Positions 7,858 to 15,146 are shown, counted from the first letter of the stretch. The stretch is 21,896 bases of DNA from VRUE01 sp035266685 (GCA_035266685.1 DATFMX010000101.1:1-21896), one strand, 5' to 3'. The notes: generated by a model from the letters alone, not told the origin. Numbers and translations are program-made.

Positions 7858-8190
7858 TCAGGCGAAGTCGTCGGCGGTGATGAGATCCGCTTCGAGCGCC
7901 GTGGCGAAGACCTCGACGACTTCGCGCATGCCCTCGCGTTCGAGCTCGTGCAGCTCGCTCGCCAGCGCCTCGGCGCCGTCGTCGAGCGCTTCGTCGAAGG
8001 CGTCGATCTCGCGCTCGCCGTGGATCCCGTCGCAGCGCCACTCGCACTCCGGGCAGCGGCGCCAGAGGCGCCAGTGCCCGCGTTTCGCGGTCTGCTCCCA
8101 GCGGGTCGGCTGGACGAGCTTGGAGCCGCACTCGGGACAGACATGAAGGCCAGCCTCAGTCTTCGTCGTTGTGCGGCTCGCGTCGTGCAT
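7858..8190 (-). CDS. Zinc-ribbon protein, function unknown
   Basis: 110 residues from the ATG at 8190; a GTG at 8208 in the same frame would add six. Two Cys pairs, CPEC near residue 18 and CPEC near residue 46 (counted from the ATG), the second followed by another Cys four residues on, form a probable zinc ribbon at the N-terminus. Between them is a Trp/Arg-rich stretch that could bind nucleic acid. The C-terminal half is a strongly acidic helix rich in Glu and Asp. No enzymatic motif is visible. It converges on the polyprenyl synthase with a 4-base gap and is divergent from tatA. I do not recognise a named family; a regulatory or nucleic-acid-binding role is only a guess from the ribbon. 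Confidence 0.8.
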   Translation of the reverse strand: MHDASRTTTKTEAGLHVCPECGSKLVQPTRWEQTAKRGHWRLWRRCPECEWRCDGIHGEREIDAFDEALDDGAEALASELHELEREGMREVVEVFATALEADLITADDFA

Positions 8191-8221
8191 GCTCTGTCTA
8201 TCGAACACGCGAAGTCATGTT

Positions 8222-8227
8222 TTTATC
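8222..8227 (-). promoter_or_regulatory. Possible -10 box for the zinc-ribbon gene
   Basis: GATAAA on the minus strand matches TATAAT at 4 of 6 and lies in an unusually AT-rich patch of the divergent gap. Transcription would begin near 8215, leaving a leader of about 25 bases to the ATG at 8190. No -35 is visible; the palindrome at 8233-8255 occupies that position instead, which would suit an activator or repressor site. Confidence 0.35.
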
Positions 8228-8232
8228 CGCAC

Positions 8233-8255
8233 TTTTCCGCGAACATCTCGGAAAA
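8233..8255. promoter_or_regulatory. Perfect 7-bp inverted repeat, operator-like
   Basis: Arms TTTTCCG (8233-8239) and CGGAAAA (8249-8255) are exact reverse complements around a 9-base spacer, for a centre-to-centre distance of 16 bases. It lies in the 138-base gap between the divergent zinc-ribbon gene and tatA, next to the predicted -10 of the former. The size and symmetry suit a dimeric regulator's binding site. As RNA it could form a hairpin, but its place upstream of both genes makes a terminator unlikely. The regulator is unknown. Confidence 0.45.
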
Positions 8256-8316
8256 ACCCAGAATCGGGTAGGCGGCGGCGTCAATTCGATGTGATCCGAC
8301 CGCGTCCGGCGCCCGT

Positions 8317-8322
8317 TACCAT
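8317..8322 (+). promoter_or_regulatory. -10 box for tatA, probably leaderless
   Basis: TACCAT matches TATAAT at 4 of 6 and ends six bases before the tatA ATG, so transcription would start at or next to the A of the start codon. No Shine-Dalgarno is present upstream of that ATG, which agrees with leaderless translation. No strong -35 is seen. Confidence 0.4.
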
Positions 8323-8328
8323 GGGTCG

Positions 8329-8517
8329 ATGCTCGGAAACGTCGGACCCCTAGAGATCGTGGTCGTCCTGATCATCGCCTTGATCGTCTTCGGCCCCAAA
8401 CGCCTGCCGGAGCTCGGCCGCTCCCTGGGCAAGGGCATCCGGGAGTTCAAAGGCTCGGTGACGGGTGAGACCGACGACGAGGAGCCGCCAAAGCAGGTGG
8501 ATGCGCCGCCGCGTTAG
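8329..8517 (+). CDS. tatA: Twin-arginine translocase subunit TatA
   Basis: 62 residues. TatA oligomers form the protein-conducting element of the Tat pathway, which exports folded proteins such as cofactor-loaded enzymes. The layout is typical: a short N-terminus, one membrane helix (about 7-21), the hinge FGPKRLPELGRSLGKG (about 21-36), an amphipathic helix and an acidic tail. It overlaps tatC by 17 bases. No separate TatB is visible, so this looks like a two-component TatAC system in which TatA does both jobs (inference). The neighbouring Rieske protein is a likely client. Confidence 0.95.
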   Translation: MLGNVGPLEIVVVLIIALIVFGPKRLPELGRSLGKGIREFKGSVTGETDDEEPPKQVDAPPR

Positions 8518-9274
8518 GCCCGTCTCGCACGAGGACCGGCTCAGCCTGGTCGAGCACCTCGACGAGCTTCGCCACCGCCTCATCGTTTGCGGCGCGGCCT
8601 TCGGGGTCGCCCTGGCGCTCTGCTTCTGGCAGAACCACCTGCTGCTCGAAATCGCCTCGGGCCCGCTGCCCAGCGCGCACAAGCAGCTGATCACCTTCGG
8701 CGTCACCGAGCCGTTCACGACGACGCTGACCGTCGCCGCCTACGGCGCGATCGTCCTCTCGCTGCCGGTGCTGCTCTACCAGGCCTACGCCTACGTGCTG
8801 CCGGCCTTCAGCAACGCCGAGCGCCGCGTCGCCCTGCCGATCATGCTGCTGGCGCCGCTGCTCTTCCTCGTCGGCGTCGCCTTCGCCTACTTCGTCGTCA
8901 TGCCGGCGGCGGTGAGCTTCCTGCTCAACTTCAACGAAAGCCAGTTCAACACCCAGGTGCGCGCCCGCGACTACTACGGCTTCTTCTCGATGACGATGCT
9001 GGCCGGGGGCATCGTCTTCCAGCTTCCCCTGGCGATCCTCGCGGTCACCCGACTCGGCATCGTCAGCATCGAGCAGCTCAGCGCCAACCGGCGCTACGCC
9101 TACCTCGTGATCGCGATCGTCGCCGCCGCGCTGCCGGGCGTCGACCCGATCTCGATGCTGATCGAGATGGTGCCCCTCCTTGCTTTGTACGAGTTGAGTA
9201 TCTTGCTTGCTCGGGCCTTCGGCAGGCCTGGGGCCAGCGGGGAAACGGCCGAACCGTCTACGCAGGAGAGGTAA
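8501..9274 (+). CDS. tatC: Twin-arginine translocase subunit TatC
   Basis: 257 residues from the ATG at 8501; an ATG at 8465 in frame would add 12 Arg-rich residues and deepen the overlap with tatA. TatC is the six-helix membrane receptor for twin-arginine signal peptides. The N-terminal SLVEHLDELRHRL (about 15-27) is the family hallmark and contains the Glu that contacts signal peptides. The first periplasmic loop keeps the TEPFTTTL region, and six hydrophobic segments follow in the expected pattern, with the final paired short helices around APLPGVDPIS-like sequence. The start lies inside tatA, implying translational coupling. It ends 7 bases before the next gene. Confidence 0.95.
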   Translation: MRRRVRPVSHEDRLSLVEHLDELRHRLIVCGAAFGVALALCFWQNHLLLEIASGPLPSAHKQLITFGVTEPFTTTLTVAAYGAIVLSLPVLLYQAYAYVLPAFSNAERRVALPIMLLAPLLFLVGVAFAYFVVMPAAVSFLLNFNESQFNTQVRARDYYGFFSMTMLAGGIVFQLPLAILAVTRLGIVSIEQLSANRRYAYLVIAIVAAALPGVDPISMLIEMVPLLALYELSILLARAFGRPGASGETAEPSTQER

Positions 9275-9281
9275 GGGAGCA

Positions 9282-10091
9282 ATGGCATCAAACGGCGAGC
9301 GGCGAATGCTCTTCGACACGCGCGGGAAACGCAGGCACGTGATCCGTGTCGTCTACGCGGTCCTTGCCCTGCTGATGGGGGCGAGCCTGTTCCTCGTCGT
9401 CGGCCCGTTCAGCCTGTCGAACCTGCTCGGCAACTCGAGCTCGAGCGGCAGCGCCGCCAAGGTCCTGCACGAACAGTCCGAACGGATCGAACGACGGTTG
9501 GCGAAGAGCCCTGGCGACGAACAGCTGCTGCTCTCGCTGACCCGCGCCCAGATCAACGCCGGCAACGCCCAGTTCGAAAAGACCTCCGAAACCGCGCCGC
9601 CGGTGGTCACCCCGGAAGCGAGGAAAGACCTCATGGCCGCCGCCGAAACCTGGAGCCGTTACCTGAAGCAGGCCGGCGACGAACCGAGCGCGACCGCGGC
9701 TCAGCTGATGGCCACGGCCTACTTCAGCCTGGCCGAAAGCAGCGAAACCGTCGCCGAAGCGCAGGAATACGTCGTCAAGGCGGCCGGGGCGCAGGGGGTC
9801 GCCGCCGCACAGAGCCCCAGCCTCGGCACGCTGAGCACGCTGGCGATCTACGAATACTTCGCCGGTCACTTCGCCGGTGGCAACAAGGCGACCAAGCAGG
9901 CGGCTGCCAAAGTCAACTCGAAGACCGAAGCAAAGGGCGTCGAAAAACAGCTCGCCGAATACCGCAAACGCGGCAAGGCCTTCGCCAAACAGAAGAAGGA
10001 AGCGGCGAAATACGAACGGGAAAAAGGCAAGGAAAGCCTGGAAAACCCCTTCGGCGGCTTCGGCGGCGGAACCTCGCTGGGCGGCGGCTAG
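9282..10091 (+). CDS. Membrane-anchored helical (TPR-like) protein, function unknown
   Basis: 269 residues from the ATG at 9282, chosen because a strong purine-rich ribosome site (AAGGGAG) ends 3 bases upstream. A short basic cytoplasmic N-terminus is followed by one membrane helix (about 21-42) and a large external part. Residues 60-195 are alpha-helical, with alternating small and aromatic residues like TPR helices but no clean 34-residue repeat. Residues 210-252 are a highly charged Lys/Glu helix, and the end is Gly-rich. It directly follows tatC and may be co-transcribed. Its glutamate codons are nearly all GAA (about 24 GAA to 1 GAG), unlike the genes before it. A role in assembling envelope complexes is possible, but nothing in the sequence proves it. 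Confidence 0.85.
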   Translation: MASNGERRMLFDTRGKRRHVIRVVYAVLALLMGASLFLVVGPFSLSNLLGNSSSSGSAAKVLHEQSERIERRLAKSPGDEQLLLSLTRAQINAGNAQFEKTSETAPPVVTPEARKDLMAAAETWSRYLKQAGDEPSATAAQLMATAYFSLAESSETVAEAQEYVVKAAGAQGVAAAQSPSLGTLSTLAIYEYFAGHFAGGNKATKQAAAKVNSKTEAKGVEKQLAEYRKRGKAFAKQKKEAAKYEREKGKESLENPFGGFGGGTSLGGG

Positions 10092-10101
10092 GCGCCCCGA
10101 G

Positions 10102-10174
10102 TGGGCCGTGCTGGGTTCGAACCAGCGACCTTGAGATTAAGAGTCTCCTGCTCTACCAACTGAGCTAACGGCCC
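10102..10174 (-). tRNA. tRNA-Lys (anticodon CTT)
   Basis: A 73-base cloverleaf on the minus strand. The acceptor stem GGGCCGT pairs with ACGGCCC, with discriminator A at 10102. The D arm is GCTC-AGTTGGTA-GAGC, the anticodon loop is CTCTTAA and the T arm is GCTGG-TTCGAAC-CCAGC. Anticodon CTT reads AAG, for lysine. The outer pair of the anticodon stem is a G-A mismatch; the other four pair. The 3' CCA is not encoded. It is convergent with the gene ending at 10091. Confidence 0.96.
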
Positions 10175-10184
10175 GGGAGCGGCA

Positions 10185-10190
10185 AGTATA
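10185..10190 (-). promoter_or_regulatory. -10 box for tRNA-Lys
   Basis: TATACT on the minus strand (5 of 6 match to TATAAT) ends 10 bases before the mature tRNA, so transcription would start about 4 bases upstream of it. A weak -35 (CTGAGC, 3 of 6) lies 18 bases further up and overlaps the stop of the secreted-protein gene. This gives the tRNA its own promoter. Confidence 0.5.
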
Positions 10191-10209
10191 GGAAGACGGC
10201 GAGGTTGGC

Positions 10210-10980
10210 TCAGGGCCGGGGGGTGCAGCCCTTGAAGGCGCTGCCGTAGATCACCGTGCCGTCGGCGAAGGAGAAGAATCCGCGCGTTTGCAGGATGTAG
10301 TCGGAGCAGCGGGCCGAGACGTAGCTGCGCTTGCGGCCGTGGAAGCGGTAGCGGCGACCGATCTTCGCGTCGATGCGGGTCAGCGAGCCGAAGCCGCCGG
10401 CGATCGGCGGGATGTCGAATTCGCTCCGGTAGCCGTAGATGCTGCCGCGTATGCGTTCGATCGGGGCGACGATGACGTAGGTCTCGGAGATCGGAAAGGG
10501 CGCCCTGGCGTGGGCGAGGACGGTTGGGTGACCGCCGTGCCGGGTGCCGTTGAAAAGCGTCAGCGGCACCCTTATGTCGATGCGCGCCAGCCCGGCCAGC
10601 GTCACCGCGGCTTCGACATGGCCCGTGCCGACGATCGCCTTGCCGCAGCGCTGCCGGGCCTGCGCCGTGGTCGCGCTCTCGAGCTTGGACGGCGGGCAGA
10701 CCGCAAGCCCGGCGGTCGTCAGGTGGCCGTCGCGGTCGAAGTCGATCTTCACGTGCTCGAGCGGCGGCGGCACCGAGCCGTTCGTCTCCTTGATCTGCCC
10801 GTACCCCTGGAAGTGGATCGGCGCGAAATGGCGCCGCGGCAGCACCCGCGGCGCGAATTCCCCATCGGCGTGCAGGACGAGCGTGCCGACGCGCACGGTG
10901 GCCGCCCCCGCGGCGCCCGCGAGCAGCGAGATCGCGACGACGAACAGGGATCCCAGCACGAGTAGCCGCTTTTTCGTCAT
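10210..10980 (-). CDS. Secreted four-cysteine protein, paralogue A
   Basis: 256 residues. A signal peptide spans about 1-27 (MTKKR, hydrophobic core, AGA-type cleavage before TVRVG). The mature protein looks beta-rich. Its best-conserved stretches are PLTLFNG (139-145), HPTVLAHA (151-158) and HGRKRSY (214-220). Four cysteines (95, 112, 225, 252) match the four in the tandem neighbour, so two disulfides are likely. No catalytic motif is apparent and I do not recognise a named family. AGGAGG lies only 2 bases before the ATG, a rather tight spacing. It follows paralogue B on the same strand after 40 bases, with a hairpin between them that may set relative expression. Confidence 0.85.
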   Translation of the reverse strand: MTKKRLLVLGSLFVVAISLLAGAAGAATVRVGTLVLHADGEFAPRVLPRRHFAPIHFQGYGQIKETNGSVPPPLEHVKIDFDRDGHLTTAGLAVCPPSKLESATTAQARQRCGKAIVGTGHVEAAVTLAGLARIDIRVPLTLFNGTRHGGHPTVLAHARAPFPISETYVIVAPIERIRGSIYGYRSEFDIPPIAGGFGSLTRIDAKIGRRYRFHGRKRSYVSARCSDYILQTRGFFSFADGTVIYGSAFKGCTPRP

Positions 10981-11009
10981 TGCCTCCTAAACACCCCCGT
11001 ACCCACCAG

Positions 11010-11025
11010 GGTAGCGCCCGCTACC
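11010..11025 (-). terminator. GC-rich hairpin between the two secreted paralogues
   Basis: GGTAGCGCCCGCTACC is a perfect inverted repeat: six pairs around a 4-base loop, or seven with a 2-base loop. It spans the stop codon of the upstream gene (paralogue B) and the start of the 40-base gap. There is no U-run after it on either strand. It could slow or end transcription or protect the mRNA end; it is not a classic intrinsic terminator. Confidence 0.35.
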
Positions 11026-11788
11026 TGCGCACGGTGCAGGGCTTGAAGACGGTTCCCTGCACGAACGAGCCGTCTTCGAAGCTGAACTCGGCCTTTGCCT
11101 GCAGCCGGCCGTCAGCGCAATGCGCGTTGGCGTAGCTGAGCCGCTTGCCGTGCCAACTCCATTCGCGGCCGATCGTCAGGTGACCGGAGAGCGGCGACCC
11201 GTAGCCGTTGACCAGTTTCGGGAAGTTGGCGATGGTCTTGAATCCGTAGCGGCCGTGACGGACCTTCTGGACCTCGATCGAGATCACGTAGGTCGTCGGC
11301 CCCGGGTAGTCGATGTGGGCGTGCCCGAGCACGGTCGGATTGCCGTGCTTGACCGGCCCGTTGAACAGCGTCAGCGGCGAGGAGACCTTGATCGGCCGCT
11401 GTTCGGGCAGCTCGACCACGCCGGTGCCGAAGCCCCTGCCGACGATCGCCCCGGGGCAGAGCTTGCGCGCCTGCGGCGTCGTCGTCGCGACCAGTTTCCG
11501 CTGCGAGCATTTGGGCAGGCCCCGGGTCTCGACCGCGCCGTGCTTGTCGAATTCGAGCGTCAGCGTACGCAGCGGCGAGGGGCGGGTGCCGTCGACCGTC
11601 TTGAAGCTGGCGTGGCCGAACAGCTTGATCGGCGCGTTGCGGTGCTTGGGCAGCTTGGTCGGCGAGAAGCCGCCGTCGCCGACGATGACGATGTTGCCGA
11701 TCCGCAGCTTGATCGCCTCCGCGGCCCCGGCGCTGAGCAGACCCAGCGCGACCACCACGACCAGCGTCCTTAACAGAGTCTTCCGCAT
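11021..11788 (-). CDS. Secreted four-cysteine protein, paralogue B
   Basis: 255 residues from the ATG at 11788. The frame stays open upstream into the divergent MMPL gene, but only this start gives a signal peptide (MRKTLLRTL, then a core to about residue 25). Cysteines at 94, 111, 224 and 251 fall at the same places as in paralogue A. Shared segments include PLTLFNG (138-144), the HGNPTVLGHAH region (148-158) and WHGKRLSYA (212-220). The two proteins align from end to end without large gaps, so they arose by tandem duplication and have since diverged. The gene is divergent from the MMPL transporter heading the MCE array, with 42 bases between starts, so the two may share regulation. A role in binding the transported substrate is speculation. 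Confidence 0.85.
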   Translation of the reverse strand: MRKTLLRTLVVVVALGLLSAGAAEAIKLRIGNIVIVGDGGFSPTKLPKHRNAPIKLFGHASFKTVDGTRPSPLRTLTLEFDKHGAVETRGLPKCSQRKLVATTTPQARKLCPGAIVGRGFGTGVVELPEQRPIKVSSPLTLFNGPVKHGNPTVLGHAHIDYPGPTTYVISIEVQKVRHGRYGFKTIANFPKLVNGYGSPLSGHLTIGREWSWHGKRLSYANAHCADGRLQAKAEFSFEDGSFVQGTVFKPCTVRR

Positions 11789-11830
11789 TGCAATCCCCCG
11801 TCCGTAGTCCCCAACAGCCAAACTAGCACG

Positions 11831-14800
11831 GTGGCCTTGAGGAGGAGCAGGGATAGAGGGCGCGGCGAGCGGCGCGTCCTCGCGGTTTCTCTGGCGCTGC
11901 TCGTCGTCCTCGGCATCCTCGGCGCCGGGGTGGAGGGCAAGCTCAGCCCGACCAGCCTCGAGATCCCCGGCTCCGATTCGGCGCACGCGACGCACCTGCT
12001 GCGCGAGCACTTCGGCGACAGCGCGCCGTTCGCGATCCTGCTGCGCGGCCCGGAGAGGCAGCTCGACCGGCAGGGTCCGCGCGTGGTCCGCGCGCTGCGG
12101 CGCAGCAGCCCCGCCGTGACGACGCTCTCTCCCTGGGACCGCGGCTCGGTGCGGCAGCTGCGGCCCGGCCCCCGGCGGGCGATCGTGCTCGCCGACTTCC
12201 ATGTCGGCATCGACGAGGCGGTCAACGACACGGTTCCCGAGCTGAACGAAATCCTCGCCGAGAACGTGCAACCGCCGGTGCGCTGGACGCAGACCGGCTA
12301 CGCGACCCTGTCGCGGGCGATCCAGGACGACTCGATCGCCGCCACCGAGCGCGGCGAGCTGATCGCGCTGCCGATCCTGCTGATCGTCCTGCTGCTGGTC
12401 TTCCGCTCGCCCGTCGCCGCGGCGATCCCGCTCGCCTTCGGCGCGGTCACCGTGATCAGCTCGCGCGGACTGCTGGCGATCGTCACCAACTGGTTCAGCA
12501 TCGACGCCTTCGCGCTCACGGTCTGCACGATGATGGGCCTGGCGCTCGGGGTCGACTACGCCCTGCTGATGGTCTCGCGCTTCCGCGAAGAGCTCGCGAA
12601 CGGGACGAGCCCGCGCGACGCCGCGCGGGCCACGCGCCGCACCGCCGGGCGCACCACGGTCTTCGCCGGCAGCACGCTGATGCTCTCGATGCTGGTCGCC
12701 TTCTTCATCGTCCCGGGCTCGCTGCTCGGCTCACTCGCGGCGACGTTGGTGCTGGTGGTTGCGCTCAGCGTGCTCGTCGCCGTGGTCCTCGGCCCCGCCG
12801 TCCTGACCCTGCTGGGCCCGAACGTCGATCGCTGGCGAATCGGCCCGCCGCCCGGCGAGGGCAGCTCGCGTCTGATGGCGGTGGTCGGCGCGGCGCTGCG
12901 CCGACCCCTCCCGGTGGCGCTGGCGATCGGCCTCGTGCTGTTGATCCTCGCCGTGCCGGCGATCGGGCTGAAGACCGGACCGCCGAGCCAGACGCAGCTC
13001 GCCAACGACGAGCCGGCGAGGAAGGACTTCGAACTGATCGAGCGCTCGATCGGACCCGGCTACGACGCGCCGTTCGTGGTCGTCGCGGCGGCGGAAAACG
13101 GCACCGTCACCGAACCCCACCGGCTCGCGACCCTGAGCCGCTGGCAGCACCGCATCGCGGCGCAGCCCGGCGTCCAGGCGGTGGTCGGCCCGGCGCAGAT
13201 CTCCAAGGCGGTGAAGCCGCTGCGCCAGGCGAGCGCGCTGCTGGCGGCGGGCGGCGAATCGGGGCCGCTGGCGCAGCTGACCCGCCTGGGCCGCAACCTG
13301 GGGCGGGCGGCGTCCGGGGTCGCGCAGCTGCGCGACGGGATCGCCAGAGCGAGCTACGGCGCCGGGCTGCTGGCCAAGGGTTCGGGCAGAGCGCAAGCCG
13401 GGGCGGGCGCGCTGGCGTCCGGGCTCGCGCAGGCGGAAGCGGGCAGCGAACGCGCGGTGGCGGCGCTGCGCACCTTCGCTGACGGCACGCGACGGCTGGC
13501 CGGCGCCCAGCACAAGGCCTCGATCGCGGGACTCAACCTCAAGTTCGCTCTGCAGAGCCTGATCCCGAACCTGAACCGCAACGCGCTCGTGCGCTCGCGT
13601 CGCCTGGAGAAATCGCTCAACGAGGCCTCCAAACGGACGGCGCCGGGGCTGCAGCCGCCTGCCGAGGAAGCGGAAGCGCAGCTGAAGACCGCGCTCGAAC
13701 AGCTCGAAGGGATGACCACCGGCAAGAGCGACCCCAACTACGGCCCGGCGCTCGAAGGCGTGCAGAAGGGGCTGGCGGCGGCGGGCGAGCTGCCGCCCGA
13801 ACTCGCGGCGCTGCAGTCGAGCCTGGTCGAAGACGCGGAAGAATCGAAGCGGGTGACCGACTGGCTGGTCTCCGGCGTCGCCCTGGTCAAGAAGATCAGC
13901 AAGGGGGCGACGCGGCTCTCCGACGGGCTGCAGAAACTCGAAGGCGCGGGCAAGAAGCTCGCCCACGGGTCCGCCCGGCTGGCCCGCGCGGCGTCCGGCT
14001 TGCAGGACGGAGTCGCCCGGCTCGCCGCGGGCGCAACCGCGCTGGCGAGCGGGATCGGCCAGCTCCGCAACGGTGCCGCCGCGCTGGAAGAGAACCTCGC
14101 CCGCGGCTACGGCGAGTCCTATCCGCTGCAGTCGGGCCTGCGGCGCGCGACCGTGCAGGTGCTCTCCAGCTCCGCTTCGCTGAAGCGCCGGGCGCGCCGG
14201 GTGCAGCGGGCGACGCCGGGGATCTTCGACTCCGGCTACTTCGTCCTCTCGGCGCTCGACGGCGCCCGGCCGCGGACGCGCGAGCGGGCGGCGGAAGTGG
14301 TCGACCTGAACGGCGGTGGCCAGGCGGCGGCGATCCTCGTGATCTCCCGCTACACCTTCAACTCACCGGGCTCGATCGCGCTCAACAAGCGTCTCGACAG
14401 GGAGGCCGCCGCGCTCGGGCGCGAAGCCGGGCTGCAGACCGGCGTCGCCGGCGGCCCGGCGCAGCTCAACGACTACAGCCGCGTCACCCGCGAGCGGATC
14501 CCGTTCGTCGTCGCGGCGATCGCCCTCGCGACGTTCCTCGTCCTCGTCTTCGTCCTGCGGGCGCTGCCGCTGGCGGCGATCGCGGTGGGGCTCAATCTGG
14601 CGACGGTCGCGGTTGCCTTCGGCATCCTCACGCTGCTCTTCAACCTGCCCGAAGACTGGCCGCTGGGCGGCCACACCTACGTCGACGCGGTCGGCGCGAC
14701 GGCGATCTTCGGCGTCGTCTTCGGGCTCTCGATCGACTACGCGGTCTTCCTGCTCGTGCGGATGCGCGAGCACTACGACCGCCACGGCGAAAACACCGCC

Positions 14801-15058
14801 GCGATCGAGTTCGGCCTGCAGCGCACGGCGCGGGTGATCACCGGCGCGGCGGCGATCATGATGGCCGTCTTCGTCGCCTTCGCCGGCGCCTCGATCGCCA
14901 CGGTCAGCCAGCTCGGCGTCGGGCTCACCGTCGCCGTACTGCTCGACGCCACGGTTGTCCGCATCGTCCTCCTGCCGGCGCTGATGCTGCTGCTCGGCGA
15001 CCGGGTCTGGTGGCTGCCGCGCCCGCTCGCCCGGGCGCTGCCCCGGCTCAACGTCTGA
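11831..15058 (+). CDS. MMPL/RND-family transporter with long helical insert (MMPL2)
   Basis: 1075-residue MMPL transporter, a paralogue of the one at 647-3718. Proton-relay Asp-Tyr pairs are D242-Y243 (GVDYALLMVSR) and D969-Y970 (GLSIDYAVFLL). The second loop, about residues 480-765, is about 50 residues longer than in MMPL1 and is filled with helical repeats of the form Leu-x-x-Gly, such as LASGIGQLRNGAAALEENL. Start: GTG at 11831; no better start follows within the conserved N-terminus, and no ribosome site is upstream. It reads toward the MCE genes, the first of which starts 138 bases later, so they may form one transcription unit. By family, MMPL proteins export or import lipids using proton motive force. 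A partnership with the MCE proteins is inferred from position only. Confidence 0.93.
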   Translation: MALRRSRDRGRGERRVLAVSLALLVVLGILGAGVEGKLSPTSLEIPGSDSAHATHLLREHFGDSAPFAILLRGPERQLDRQGPRVVRALRRSSPAVTTLSPWDRGSVRQLRPGPRRAIVLADFHVGIDEAVNDTVPELNEILAENVQPPVRWTQTGYATLSRAIQDDSIAATERGELIALPILLIVLLLVFRSPVAAAIPLAFGAVTVISSRGLLAIVTNWFSIDAFALTVCTMMGLALGVDYALLMVSRFREELANGTSPRDAARATRRTAGRTTVFAGSTLMLSMLVAFFIVPGSLLGSLAATLVLVVALSVLVAVVLGPAVLTLLGPNVDRWRIGPPPGEGSSRLMAVVGAALRRPLPVALAIGLVLLILAVPAIGLKTGPPSQTQLANDEPARKDFELIERSIGPGYDAPFVVVAAAENGTVTEPHRLATLSRWQHRIAAQPGVQAVVGPAQISKAVKPLRQASALLAAGGESGPLAQLTRLGRNLGRAASGVAQLRDGIARASYGAGLLAKGSGRAQAGAGALASGLAQAEAGSERAVAALRTFADGTRRLAGAQHKASIAGLNLKFALQSLIPNLNRNALVRSRRLEKSLNEASKRTAPGLQPPAEEAEAQLKTALEQLEGMTTGKSDPNYGPALEGVQKGLAAAGELPPELAALQSSLVEDAEESKRVTDWLVSGVALVKKISKGATRLSDGLQKLEGAGKKLAHGSARLARAASGLQDGVARLAAGATALASGIGQLRNGAAALEENLARGYGESYPLQSGLRRATVQVLSSSASLKRRARRVQRATPGIFDSGYFVLSALDGARPRTRERAAEVVDLNGGGQAAAILVISRYTFNSPGSIALNKRLDREAAALGREAGLQTGVAGGPAQLNDYSRVTRERIPFVVAAIALATFLVLVFVLRALPLAAIAVGLNLATVAVAFGILTLLFNLPEDWPLGGHTYVDAVGATAIFGVVFGLSIDYAVFLLVRMREHYDRHGENTAAIEFGLQRTARVITGAAAIMMAVFVAFAGASIATVSQLGVGLTVAVLLDATVVRIVLLPALMLLLGDRVWWLPRPLARALPRLNV

Positions 15059-15087
15059 GCACAGGTCCTAGCGCGCCGCGAAGCGCG

Positions 15088-15146
15088 TTGACTTCGAGTT
15101 AAGCGAGGCGTGCCGCACGCGTGGCGGCTGATCGCTCGGATACGAT
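15088..15146 (+). promoter_or_regulatory. Possible promoter elements upstream of the MCE array
   Basis: The 138-base gap between MMPL2 and the first MCE gene contains TTGACT (15088-15093; 5 of 6 to the -35 consensus) and TACGAT (15141-15146; 4 of 6 to the -10 consensus). They are too far apart to form one promoter, so at most one is real. A weak 4-bp hairpin (CGCG-AAG-CGCG, 15077-15087) just after the MMPL2 stop lacks a U-run. Whether the MCE genes have their own promoter is undecided. Confidence 0.25.

Noticed and set aside
8240..8248. LexA (SOS) box suggested by CGAACAT
   Set aside because: The matching GTTCG half at the right spacing is absent; the real symmetry of the site is TTTTCCG/CGGAAAA.
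9207..9281. Longer N-terminus of the gene after tatC
   Set aside because: The extension overlaps the tatC end and is basic and unlike a signal or anchor. The ATG at 9282 has the good ribosome site.
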